Shown in pieces: positions 1 through 7,554 of a stretch of 64,000 bases of DNA. The stretch's first letter is position 1. Each line of letters begins with the position of its first letter. The DNA comes from Gammaproteobacteria bacterium 45_16_T64 (GTDB lineage Bacteria; Pseudomonadota; Gammaproteobacteria; Pseudomonadales; Ketobacteraceae). Both the position numbers and the translations under genes were made by a program. The stretch lies in contig MABD01000055.1 of the NCBI GenBank assembly GCA_002162955.1, forward strand, positions 1 through 64,000, written 5' to 3'. The notes beneath the pieces were generated by a model. The model worked only from the letters and a program-made list of their open reading frames with translations, ran no database searches and had not been told where the DNA came from.

Positions 1-80
1 GAAACGTAAGTGGTTTAATGCCTTGGGATGTTGATCCTTCAGAAATAAAACTTAGATAGCTAGGGGTGTTGGCCGGACGC

Positions 81-644
81 TTACAGCTGATTCAAACTCT
101 TATGTGTGATATGTTCAATCACCTTCTGAAGGTACTGATACCCGTAACCTGAATATTGAAAATCACTGCCCGGTGTAAAATCAAAATTGGGCTCATCCCT
201 TTCTCCAAAATTGGGCAACCCTGTGGTATGTGACAATACCATTCTTGCGGTAATCTCTTTTGAACGAAAATCACCGACTACCACCTCTTCATCCATATAT
301 AGATATAACGGTTTATCGAGGTCCAACTTTTCCTGCTGAGCCAATGCAACGACTATATAGGCGAATATTGGCTTTCCTAAAGAGGCTGCTTTATAGACCG
401 TCTGCTCGTCTACTTTTTGCTTTGAGGCGATATCTGCATAGCCAAACGAGTTGGATATTATCACCTCGTTTTCTCTAATGGTGATAACGGATAAACCGAC
501 GACATTATTGTCATCCATTAATGCAGGAGCAGTATTAGCTAGTGAATTCGCTATGACCTCAATAGGCTCATCAACAATAAGTGGCCCATAGCGTCCGCAG
601 CCAATAGATGCTACCAGTATTGTGATAAGAAGTATTATTCTCAT
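81..644 (-). CDS. Truncated serine hydrolase (beta-lactamase/class C PBP family) lipoprotein
   Basis: The 187-residue product starts with a lipoprotein signal (lipobox SIGC, Cys16), so it should be anchored to a membrane. It then matches the N-terminal half of the beta-lactamase-related serine hydrolases: S88-L-G-K91 is the SxxK nucleophile motif, LSHTTGLP (137-144) is the family block, and Y164-S-G resembles the YxN motif. Family members are usually 350 residues or more and end with an HxG/KTG motif, which is absent because a TAA stop ends the frame. The start at 644 is chosen because it gives the signal peptide; an upstream in-frame ATG at 704 would bury it. It is the last recognisable cassette of the array and is probably inactive. 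Confidence 0.65.
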   Translation of the reverse strand: MRIILLITILVASIGCGRYGPLIVDEPIEVIANSLANTAPALMDDNNVVGLSVITIRENEVIISNSFGYADIASKQKVDEQTVYKAASLGKPIFAYIVVALAQQEKLDLDKPLYLYMDEEVVVGDFRSKEITARMVLSHTTGLPNFGERDEPNFDFTPGSDFQYSGYGYQYLQKVIEHITHKSLNQL

Positions 645-698
645 ATTTGGAGCTTGTGGGATTGATTGCCTTTTATAGAATTCCTGCTCCGTGACATT

Positions 699-793
699 GG
701 ACACCTAATCTATGGTTAGATTTTGGTGTCCGTTAAAGCGGGGGAAGTTCAAGGTCAGATTGCAGGCGCCTGTTAGCGCTAATTTTGTTAAGC
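699..793 (-). repeat. Possible degenerate attC site with strong hairpin
   Basis: The right end has GTTAAGC (787-793), a perfect GTTRRRY core that overlaps the stop codon of the DUF1761 gene, as in the other sites of the array. The left end has only ACCTAAT (703-709), one base off RYYYAAC. Inside lies a strong hairpin, GGACACC (699-705) pairing with GGTGTCC (724-730). Position and spacing fit an attC, but the symmetry is poor, so this may be a decayed site or simply a terminator. Confidence 0.35.
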
Positions 794-1213
794 AAATATG
801 CCAATAATTGCACCAATTAAAGCAAGCTCAACAACGCTATGCGCTGAATTTATTAATGTTAATTTTGAAGATGTTCGTGCAAAACCATTATAATAACCTA
901 ATGATGTGACAGTAAATACAATTGCAATTATGGCCCCAAAAACTGTCCCGCTTAGAACACCAGACATATTTGTTACCGACATAAGCAAAGCAATAAATAT
1001 AGTTTTTGTTAGCCCTGAGACTAAAGATATAGCAAAAGCTCCACCAAGACCTTCGGTATTATCAGCTTCCTCTTTAGTGAGACCTAAAGCATTTGCCCAT
1101 ACTTCACCGAAAAGTGCCCAGTGGTACCAGGCAAAGCCAACTACATAGCTTGAAATCGTTGCTATTCCTACAGCTATGTAATTTAGGTTTTGTAATTCTT
1201 CGATAAAATTCAT
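788..1213 (-). CDS. DUF1761 family small membrane protein
   Basis: A 141-residue protein with four hydrophobic segments. The start NYIAVGIATISSYVVGFAWY followed by LFGEVWANALGLT is the typical DUF1761 pattern. Its function is unknown; the family consists of small integral membrane proteins and is often found in integron cassettes and mobile regions. The ATG at 1213 is preferred: a longer in-frame reading to 1306 would run through the upstream attC site and encodes no plausible protein. It forms a single-gene cassette whose stop codon overlaps the next attC-like core. Confidence 0.75.
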   Translation of the reverse strand: MNFIEELQNLNYIAVGIATISSYVVGFAWYHWALFGEVWANALGLTKEEADNTEGLGGAFAISLVSGLTKTIFIALLMSVTNMSGVLSGTVFGAIIAIVFTVTSLGYYNGFARTSSKLTLINSAHSVVELALIGAIIGIFA

Positions 1214-1236
1214 ATATTTTCCTAGCGTCACCCTGA

Positions 1237-1348
1237 GCCTGAACGCCCGCAACAGCGGAACCGAAAGCTGGGTGACTTTGTGCAATAATTTGCGAAGCAA
1301 ATGCACAGAGGCGCACGACTTTTAGTTCCGCTGTTGCGTTTGTTAGAA
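1237..1348 (-). repeat. attC recombination site (about 112 bp)
   Basis: The site is bounded by GCCTGAAC (1237-1244) and GTTAGAA (1342-1348). Just inside, CGCAACAGCGGAAC and GTTCCGCTGTTGCG form a perfect 14-base inverted repeat, giving the long imperfect stem expected of a folded attC bottom strand. Its GTTAG end abuts the stop codon of the lipoprotein cassette gene and the other end lies just upstream of the DUF1761 start, so both genes read in cassette orientation. Confidence 0.8.
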
Positions 1349-1864
1349 CTATTTATTGAGAGCCTTTGCTTTTTCTAGCTCCACCTCAGCCTCAACCTTC
1401 GCTGTTTCAGCTTTTGATGCTTCAAGCTGTATTTCTAATAGCTGCTTGGTGGAAGCCATGAGAGCATCAATTTTTTCTATATATTGTGGCCCTGTCATGT
1501 AGCCATTTAATGCTGCCTCGCATAAACGATAAGACATAGCATGGGTGTACTGAAGTATGCTAGAAACTTCGTACATTTTGGCTATAGATTCTGTATTTTT
1601 GGATATCAAACTAAGTTCTGCATCCGTAACACTTTCGTTCCCACCTTTTAGAGTGGTGGTGAAATTGGAGTCGTTTAAAAGAGCAGCGGGGCCTGGAGCC
1701 TCAAGGCAGCGCTTAATGGGTGGGGTTGCACCATAATCCACGACAAAAGTTCTTTCTGCGTTACTTACTTTAGCCACCCCCGCACTTTTATCGTAGTCGA
1801 TACCATCAAATGTCCCGCAGCCGCTCAACGCTGCTATTGTCAAAATTATCATTACCTTCTTCAT
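1349..1864 (-). CDS. Hypothetical cassette lipoprotein with C-terminal coiled coil
   Basis: A 171-residue product with a lipoprotein signal (LSGC, Cys about 16). The mature part has no family I recognise. It contains three further Cys and ends in an Ala/Glu/Lys-rich helix (from about residue 135) that looks like a coiled coil. The start is set at 1864 because a GGAG sits 8 bases upstream; the ATG at 1870 is too close to it. It is a single-gene integron cassette between the attC sites at 1237 and 1896. The likely location is the outer membrane lumen or the periplasmic face; the function is unknown. Confidence 0.6.
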   Translation of the reverse strand: MKKVMIILTIAALSGCGTFDGIDYDKSAGVAKVSNAERTFVVDYGATPPIKRCLEAPGPAALLNDSNFTTTLKGGNESVTDAELSLISKNTESIAKMYEVSSILQYTHAMSYRLCEAALNGYMTGPQYIEKIDALMASTKQLLEIQLEASKAETAKVEAEVELEKAKALNK

Positions 1865-1895
1865 ATCCATATCTCCATGGTTTGATGTTAATTTA

Positions 1896-1990
1896 TTCTA
1901 ACGCCCAAATAATTTTCCGTAGCAAATGGCGGTTTTTTCCCGCAAAAAAGACGACAGTTTGCGGAGGTCAAATTAATTTATTTGTTAGGC
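1896..1990 (-). repeat. attC recombination site (about 95 bp)
   Basis: TTCTAAC (1896-1902) and GTTAGGC (1984-1990) are matching RYYYAAC and GTTRRRY cores. The inside is rich in complementary stretches (CGCC/GGCG, TTTTCCGYA-like pieces). It separates the DUF262 cassette, whose last stop is at 2049, from the lipoprotein cassette. Confidence 0.75.
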
Positions 1991-2048
1991 AGCATGGGCA
2001 CTCGTTTATTTCCTACTACCTCCAAATAAAGTTGTATTTTTTCAGTAA

Positions 2049-4028
2049 TCATTCAATTTTTTCACAACCATCTATATCTCTAGGCCTCATACTTTTCAGT
2101 AAATAAGAACATGATTCATCTTTGGGGATAGCAATATGATTAGACTTACATTTATTATCCAGTAAATCTTTTTCTTTAATTAATCTAACCTTCCAATTTG
2201 GCATACCTTGAGGTGGAATAAATTTATCAGATATACCCTTTAAATTATCATCCAATAGCTTAAGTATAAGATTTTTAATATAAACCTTATATTCTCCATT
2301 ATTGCCATATATGTAAAACTCTAATGCTCTAAGACTGCTATCAAGTAAACATCTCTTATCAGCACTAACTACATTCCAAAATGACCACCAATAGTTATAG
2401 TAACTAAATGAACCATTATCATCAGAAATAGTTAACAATGCTCTCCTGAGATCATTTGAAATATCAGTATCACTATTGAAGTAAGTAGAAATTGTTTTTG
2501 ATATTTTTTCAAGCTCCACTCGTTGAAAGTTATTAGCTTTATCATAGTTAGCACAATACAGAGCAAAACTAATTTTTCCTTGTAATAAATTTGTATCTTC
2601 AGTATCGAAGATTATCTTTTTATTATCGGCATCAAAAACGATTAACTCGGATTTTAATTGCTCTTCTTTAACTTGTTCTTTAGCAAACGATGACTTGACA
2701 TTATTAGTAGATAAATACTCATAAATATCATTACAACCAGATGACAATTCGTGTATTAAATTAATAACACCATCTAACGTTTGTGGACTTCGAATAATGG
2801 TGGGTCGAGTTCCACTTTTAACAACATCACCTCTTAATACAATATTTCTTATTACACGCATCCACTCGGTGAATTTTTCTTTATCAAATTCATCTACATT
2901 TAATAAATACTCTGTTTGTGCATAGAACAATGTTTTTTGAGGATATGAAGCATTTTGTCCTTCATATACGATAGCTGAAAATATTGTATCTTCAGGCCGA
3001 TGCTGAAAAAGAGGGAATTCCAAGGTAAGATCAAGTTCAGAGCTATAAACTTCAGAATATTTATCTAAGGCACTACATAAATAATTAAAATCTTCTTTGT
3101 CAAAAAATGAAGGTTTAACTGCATTAGGGTCATCTTGTAAATTTGAGATCAATAACATTCTATTATCAGATTTCCTAATGGCCTTTCTACACATAACGAT
3201 AGTAGATATGAATCTTATAAAAGCGTTATCAATGTTATTTTTCTTACTATTATTCCAGAATAAATCTGTCCAAACAGTATCTATTTTCATTGCAAAAGTT
3301 TGCAGGAAATGTTTGTCTTTATCCCAGTTTTCATCATAAATCAATTTTTGAAAAGATGCTTTAAAGTTTTCGAATGGTGACAATAATTTTCCTCGTGCAT
3401 TCATTTTTATATACAAATCATCTGTTAAACCTATGCCTTCAAGGTCAATATGATAGAAAGCAATCAAACGATTATCTCCTGTCAACTTGCCCCAAAGATC
3501 TTCAACGTCATAAAAAAGCTCATGAATGTTATCAATAGTTCTTAACATTGCGTCTATAGTCGGATCTTTCTTCCAGGAAAGAAAGAACCATGATGAATCT
3601 ATAGCTTCTACACTTAGGGTACTCTGTTTATCTATTGAGATAGATTTAGACACCAATTGATTGCAAAAATCTCTAGAGCTTATTCTTGTTTCGTAAGTAA
3701 ACTTTCTAAAAATATCAATAACTTCATCTACTAATTTGTTCTCTTTTGCGGCAGCGTACCAGTGCAATAAAAATAAAGTTGTCAGTCTTTGTTGACCATC
3801 TAAAGGGTGTGATACATTTTGATCAAGATTCCCATAAATAAAATCAAGCTTTATAGGCTTACTTTCGTTTGCACTTTCAAATAAAGCGCCTAAGAAATTC
3901 TCTCTAATTTCTTTTTTATCTTCTCGCCCTTGAGCATAGTCTCTTTGGATAATTGGAATTTCAATTTTATGTAAATTCAAAAGTTCCCAAAAACTTAATA
4001 CTTCACCTTGATGCTTAACTTCGGTCAT
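2049..4028 (-). CDS. DUF262 family protein, second of a putative antiphage pair
   Basis: A 659-residue protein with the DUF262 (ParB/sulfiredoxin-like nuclease fold) signature: IPIIQRDYAQGR near residue 24 and LDGQQRLTTL (76-85), where DGQQR is the conserved active-site motif of GmrS-like proteins. It also has the DLYIKMNARGK block. I see no clear DUF1524/HNH motif at its C-terminus, unlike the partner. Its ATG follows the partner's stop without a gap (TAA-ATG), so the two are translationally coupled. DUF262 proteins include GmrSD/BrxU/SspE restriction enzymes acting on modified DNA; a defence role here is inference. Confidence 0.75.
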   Translation of the reverse strand: MTEVKHQGEVLSFWELLNLHKIEIPIIQRDYAQGREDKKEIRENFLGALFESANESKPIKLDFIYGNLDQNVSHPLDGQQRLTTLFLLHWYAAAKENKLVDEVIDIFRKFTYETRISSRDFCNQLVSKSISIDKQSTLSVEAIDSSWFFLSWKKDPTIDAMLRTIDNIHELFYDVEDLWGKLTGDNRLIAFYHIDLEGIGLTDDLYIKMNARGKLLSPFENFKASFQKLIYDENWDKDKHFLQTFAMKIDTVWTDLFWNNSKKNNIDNAFIRFISTIVMCRKAIRKSDNRMLLISNLQDDPNAVKPSFFDKEDFNYLCSALDKYSEVYSSELDLTLEFPLFQHRPEDTIFSAIVYEGQNASYPQKTLFYAQTEYLLNVDEFDKEKFTEWMRVIRNIVLRGDVVKSGTRPTIIRSPQTLDGVINLIHELSSGCNDIYEYLSTNNVKSSFAKEQVKEEQLKSELIVFDADNKKIIFDTEDTNLLQGKISFALYCANYDKANNFQRVELEKISKTISTYFNSDTDISNDLRRALLTISDDNGSFSYYNYWWSFWNVVSADKRCLLDSSLRALEFYIYGNNGEYKVYIKNLILKLLDDNLKGISDKFIPPQGMPNWKVRLIKEKDLLDNKCKSNHIAIPKDESCSYLLKSMRPRDIDGCEKIE

Positions 4029-5696
4029 TTACAATTCCTTTTTAATGTAATTACTAAGAACAACTTCTAAATCTTCATAGTAATTCTCTCTATCTTCTTG
4101 AGTCCAAAATGAAATTTTAGGAGGGTATGAGCTAAAGTATTTTAAAAAAACATTTTTAGTACAAATAGGGATGAAAGTACCGCTTTTCTCTCTGTCTATA
4201 ATTGTTTTTCTTTTTAGGGGAAAAACTGCATTTTTATAACCTCGATTCGTTTCGGAATCAAGTAGTGTTAAGTTTGATATGTCATTAATATCACTATCTT
4301 TTAAATAATAGTTAAAATGTTCGACTATGTTCGTGAACAACTCTTCAAATTCTTCATCATTACTACAATCAAAATTATCAGCTACTTTTTTTAGTTCACT
4401 GCCTCTTTCTGCTGTTATATCAATGAATACCTTAGCGTCATTTAGCCATTCTTCTTTTTTAGAAGGTATTGCATCGGTAATTGACGTTATATGCTCAATA
4501 TCCCATTTTTCCCCTTTGAAAATATCAAATGGAAAATATGAATTATCATTTTGATTATTTAACATTGTTAATACGTTATAGAGGAGTAATACAGACTTTA
4601 GCTTTTTATCTCCGTATTGAAGTTCTTCTAGATATACATTATTAAGGTCTTGTTTTATTTCTGTATCCAGTAAAGAACGAAATTCTCGCTTTTTTAGTAA
4701 AGCAGATTTTTCATATAATTCTTTAATTGTAATAACATCAACCGCTATCAAGTACCCAATTTTGTGGTATAGCTCTCTTTCTTCAAACCACTCTTGAAAT
4801 CTCTGAAAGTATCTCTTAATTTCTAACCAGTTGACTTCAATTGTTTCTTGGTTTTTATTAAGGAATTTTTTATTAAAAAATCTAAACGTAGAATAGTTGT
4901 CTGAAGGATCTTTTTCACTATTCATTAGGTCAAAAATAAATTCAATTCGATTGGTCGCTATATTTGTACCATTTAAAAAATACCAAAATCTATTGTTTTG
5001 TAATGAGTGCTCAATATTATCCCACTCTGTTGATATCTCTAATTGCTTAAGCCTTATCTTATCTGATTTACTTTTATCGAAATTTGAGCTGTTTAAAAAT
5101 AGAGCTTTTATCAGTTCAGAGTTTGTTAAAGGTATTTTTCCTATGTTTATTCTCGTAAATACAGAAATGGAGTCATCTTCATTTCCTTCATACCATATAA
5201 CTTTTGAATCAAACTCAAACTTTGATTCAAAATCATTAACATTGAAGTTTGGCCGAGAAAACCAATCACTAATTGTACGATATGCTTCAGAAATATAATG
5301 GAAGTCAACATTACTACTATCACTGTCGTCTTGTTGTAAATTTTCCAGAAAGGAAGATGAATTTTCTCTTGTTTCATAGTTTAAATTAAATAGTTTTTTA
5401 GGATCACGAAACCGACTACTTAAAAACTTAAGTATTAAATAGATTGTTGTCAGCCGTTGCTGGCCATCAATGACTTCATATTGTCCATCATCCTTTTTTT
5501 TAACAACAATAGGCTGTAAGCAATACCATGTTTTATTATCTGTATCGTCAACAAATCTAGGCTTAAACTCTGAAATATCATCTAACAGGTCTTGAACTTC
5601 TTTTGGAGTCCATCTATACCCTCTTTGATAAGAGGGTATATAAAAGCTCTCATCCTTGATCTCATTTATTGTTTTAAGCGTCAGTAGGTTGCTCAT
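4029..5696 (-). CDS. DUF262-DUF1524 (GmrSD-like) nuclease, first of the pair
   Basis: A 555-residue protein. It has an N-terminal DUF262 with SYQRGYRWT (22-30) and DGQQR (77-81), the middle block FTRINIGKIPLTNSELIKA, and a C-terminal DUF1524-type His-Me finger with IEHI (about 400-403), SNLTLL and NRGYKN (about 474-489) followed by a Lys/Arg-rich stretch. This is the domain order of type IV restriction enzymes such as GmrSD, BrxU and SspE. Codon use is strongly AT-rich compared with the flanking chromosome. AGGA precedes the ATG, and a promoter-like element lies about 30 bases upstream inside the same cassette. Modified-DNA targeting is a family-based inference. Confidence 0.8.
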   Translation of the reverse strand: MSNLLTLKTINEIKDESFYIPSYQRGYRWTPKEVQDLLDDISEFKPRFVDDTDNKTWYCLQPIVVKKKDDGQYEVIDGQQRLTTIYLILKFLSSRFRDPKKLFNLNYETRENSSSFLENLQQDDSDSSNVDFHYISEAYRTISDWFSRPNFNVNDFESKFEFDSKVIWYEGNEDDSISVFTRINIGKIPLTNSELIKALFLNSSNFDKSKSDKIRLKQLEISTEWDNIEHSLQNNRFWYFLNGTNIATNRIEFIFDLMNSEKDPSDNYSTFRFFNKKFLNKNQETIEVNWLEIKRYFQRFQEWFEERELYHKIGYLIAVDVITIKELYEKSALLKKREFRSLLDTEIKQDLNNVYLEELQYGDKKLKSVLLLYNVLTMLNNQNDNSYFPFDIFKGEKWDIEHITSITDAIPSKKEEWLNDAKVFIDITAERGSELKKVADNFDCSNDEEFEELFTNIVEHFNYYLKDSDINDISNLTLLDSETNRGYKNAVFPLKRKTIIDREKSGTFIPICTKNVFLKYFSSYPPKISFWTQEDRENYYEDLEVVLSNYIKKEL

Positions 5697-5726
5697 GTAA
5701 CATTCCTTAATTGATAATTCTTAACT

Positions 5727-5755
5727 ATATTATCTCTGGGATCGAAATAGGTAAA
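5727..5755 (-). promoter_or_regulatory. Candidate cassette-borne promoter for the DUF262 pair
   Basis: Read on the minus strand, TTTACC and TAATAT are separated by 17 bases and lie about 30 bases before the DUF262-DUF1524 start. Each hexamer matches the sigma-70 consensus at four of six positions. Cassettes normally rely on Pc, so an internal promoter would let this pair be expressed deep in an array. Confidence 0.35.
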
Positions 5756-5787
5756 AGACTGCATATTACATTTAGTAATATTTGAAC

Positions 5788-5857
5788 GCCTAACGTCTTT
5801 GCGCATTCGCAAAATTGCGTAGCGCTGTTTTTTGACGATTGACGCAACTTGTTAGGC
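5788..5857 (-). repeat. attC recombination site (70 bp, canonical cores)
   Basis: GCCTAAC (5788-5794) and GTTAGGC (5851-5857) are perfect inverse and direct cores. The right core contains the stop codon of the gene at 5852, exactly as in many cassettes. TTGCG and CGCAA pieces near the ends form the inner stem. Confidence 0.85.
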
Positions 5858-6262
5858 TTGAACTTCAATCACTTTTATACCTTCTTCTATCATTTCTTCA
5901 GCTATCAATCTAGATTCTTCTAGGTCTTCAATCAACCAGACAGTATTGTTTGATTGATTTAATGGCAAATAGGTAACATATGAAGCGTTTTCAACTTGGA
6001 AAGGTATCTCTTCCTCGCTAAGTTTTCTACATAGATCACGCACTTCGCGACCAGGGAGTTTGCCTATATCGATGAATCCAGAACTATCAATTTTCTCCAC
6101 TATTTCTTTTGGCGATAGCGTCCTTAGGCGTGGAATAAATTTGCGAACGACAGAAAGGGCTTTTGCTCTATTTCCCTGGCTACCCACCAATACTGACAAC
6201 CGAGACACCTCATGAAAGGTCTTTCGTATTTCCCATTGATCATTTCGATTCCACTTTTTCAT
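5852..6262 (-). CDS. Hypothetical cassette protein, 136 aa
   Basis: A small charged soluble protein (basic N-terminus, acidic C-terminus) with no family I recognise. The C-terminal half (about 50-136) alternates helices and strands and ends in a helix-strand VIEVQA pattern, resembling small alpha/beta folds, but there is no catalytic motif. There is no convincing Shine-Dalgarno; the ATG lies 10 bases from the upstream attC core, the usual place for a cassette start. It is a single-gene cassette and its stop overlaps the next attC. Confidence 0.55.
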   Translation of the reverse strand: MKKWNRNDQWEIRKTFHEVSRLSVLVGSQGNRAKALSVVRKFIPRLRTLSPKEIVEKIDSSGFIDIGKLPGREVRDLCRKLSEEEIPFQVENASYVTYLPLNQSNNTVWLIEDLEESRLIAEEMIEEGIKVIEVQA

Positions 6263-6272
6263 ATACTGCGCA

Positions 6273-6344
6273 GCCTAACGCCCGCAACACCGGTCAAATT
6301 GAAGCGAAGCGGAAATTTGATCCGAGTGCTTGCGTTTGTTAGCA
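6273..6344 (-). repeat. attC recombination site (72 bp)
   Basis: GCCTAAC (6273-6279) and GTTAGCA (6338-6344, last base off consensus) bound a symmetric element with CGCAA/TTGCG and TCAAATT/AATTTGA inverted pieces and a short GAAGCGAAGC centre. This is the rightmost attC I can see and lies next to the first cassette of the array. Confidence 0.85.
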
Positions 6345-6437
6345 TTGGGCTTGAGAGTTGCCATGAAGTTAACGAATCGAGGCTTAGAGTATGAAATTAC
6401 AAAGTGCTGCATATTACGACTAGCCTATATATTTCAG

Positions 6438-7025
6438 CTAGTTACACAACTTGTACAAGCCATTAACCCCGCCATATTCAGCGATATAGTGCTTGATCGC
6501 GCCAAATAGAGCGGGGTTTTTATTAACACCATAATCACGAAAACGCTCTGAGCTTACTTTAACCTCGCTCCAGGCCATAACTCCTTTTAGCTCAGTTGCT
6601 AGGGCGCACTTATTCCCATTAGGTATTTCTGCTGCCGCATGCTCTAGAGCCCCTAATGCACGCTTTGCTTTATTCTTTAAATCTGTAGCCAACCCAATCT
6701 TCAAAGTATCCCCAACATTGATACCTTCACTTTTGTGAGGGAGGCATCTTTGCAAGTTCGTCAACTGCATTGTGTTTTCAACTTTGTGCGGAAGTCCCTG
6801 AACTCCAGAAGCAATGGAGGAGTTATTTAAATCCTGAATGTATTTAAGGCAAGATTTCGAACCATCAGGGAAGCTATTTATAAAGTTGGTTTTTACCGTA
6901 TTGGTAAAAGAGTTTAACGCATGCTGATTCGCACTATTAGCAACTCGATTTGCATCATATGCGAAAAATGCCGCAGCAACCGAAATTATCAAACCAAGCA
7001 CAGCAATAACGGATTCCCCATTCAT
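6438..7025 (-). CDS. Hypothetical protein with one N-terminal membrane helix (first cassette)
   Basis: A 195-residue product. Residues about 5-24 (VIAVLGLIISVAAAFFAYDA) form one membrane helix; the rest is a soluble domain with four or more Cys and no recognised motif. AAGGA precedes the ATG at 7025. It is followed after about 95 bases by the attC at 6273, so it is the attI-proximal gene of the cluster, yet no attI or integrase lies on its other side. Family and function are unknown; it is probably a bitopic inner-membrane protein. Confidence 0.55.
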   Translation of the reverse strand: MNGESVIAVLGLIISVAAAFFAYDANRVANSANQHALNSFTNTVKTNFINSFPDGSKSCLKYIQDLNNSSIASGVQGLPHKVENTMQLTNLQRCLPHKSEGINVGDTLKIGLATDLKNKAKRALGALEHAAAEIPNGNKCALATELKGVMAWSEVKVSSERFRDYGVNKNPALFGAIKHYIAEYGGVNGLYKLCN

Positions 7026-7554
7026 AAATATATCCTTTGTTAAAATAGTTGATTCAGTATCAGGTTAAAGATGTTAACAGTATATTCAACAGAATTTCGA
7101 GTACGCAACATCTGCACCTCTTCCTACGTCATTCACATACCCTAAAATTCTTTTTATATATCAAAAAGTTACCAGAAACCGAAACCTATTATGATTAGTT
7201 TTTGTACGTTGAAACACAGCGTTTCTGCATAGGCAGCATTTAAGGGTCAATTATATAAACACTCCTTCTTTTACTTATCAACCACTTATCATCAACCTAT
7301 GCGTAAAAAGAAGACCCTTCAATTCGGTACTCACGAGACCCAAATGTGACCTTCTTGAGATATTTCACTTATAGCTGTATGTACAACCAGCATCCATATG
7401 AGAATCCGCACCGCTGTTCGAGCATTTTATTTAACGCCCCCCCTCAGCGGCACACACCCCGCCGTACACAGGCTAGAGAAGCGCTTGCAAGATACCCCTT
7501 AACCGTTACAATCCCTCTTTCATCCGTATTAGCACTATTTCAACAGGGTTTACT
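7026..7554. other. Intergenic region between cassette array and argS, with long hairpin
   Basis: No supported gene, integrase or attI is visible here. AAGGGTC (7242-7248) can pair with GACCCTT (7313-7319), and inside it CTTCTTTTAC (7265-7274) can pair with GTAAAAAGAAG (7303-7313) apart from one bulge, so the leader could fold into a long stem upstream of argS. It may be a terminator, an attenuator or chance. Confidence 0.35.

Noticed and set aside
1-59. Plus-strand frame reading GLMPWDVDPSEIKLR and stop, possibly the end of a gene from the left
   Set aside because: Only about 19 codons are visible and there is no domain evidence; it could equally be chance.
7026-7554. Possible integron integrase or attI at the proximal end of the cassettes
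   Set aside because: No frame with tyrosine recombinase motifs is present and no attI-like core is found.
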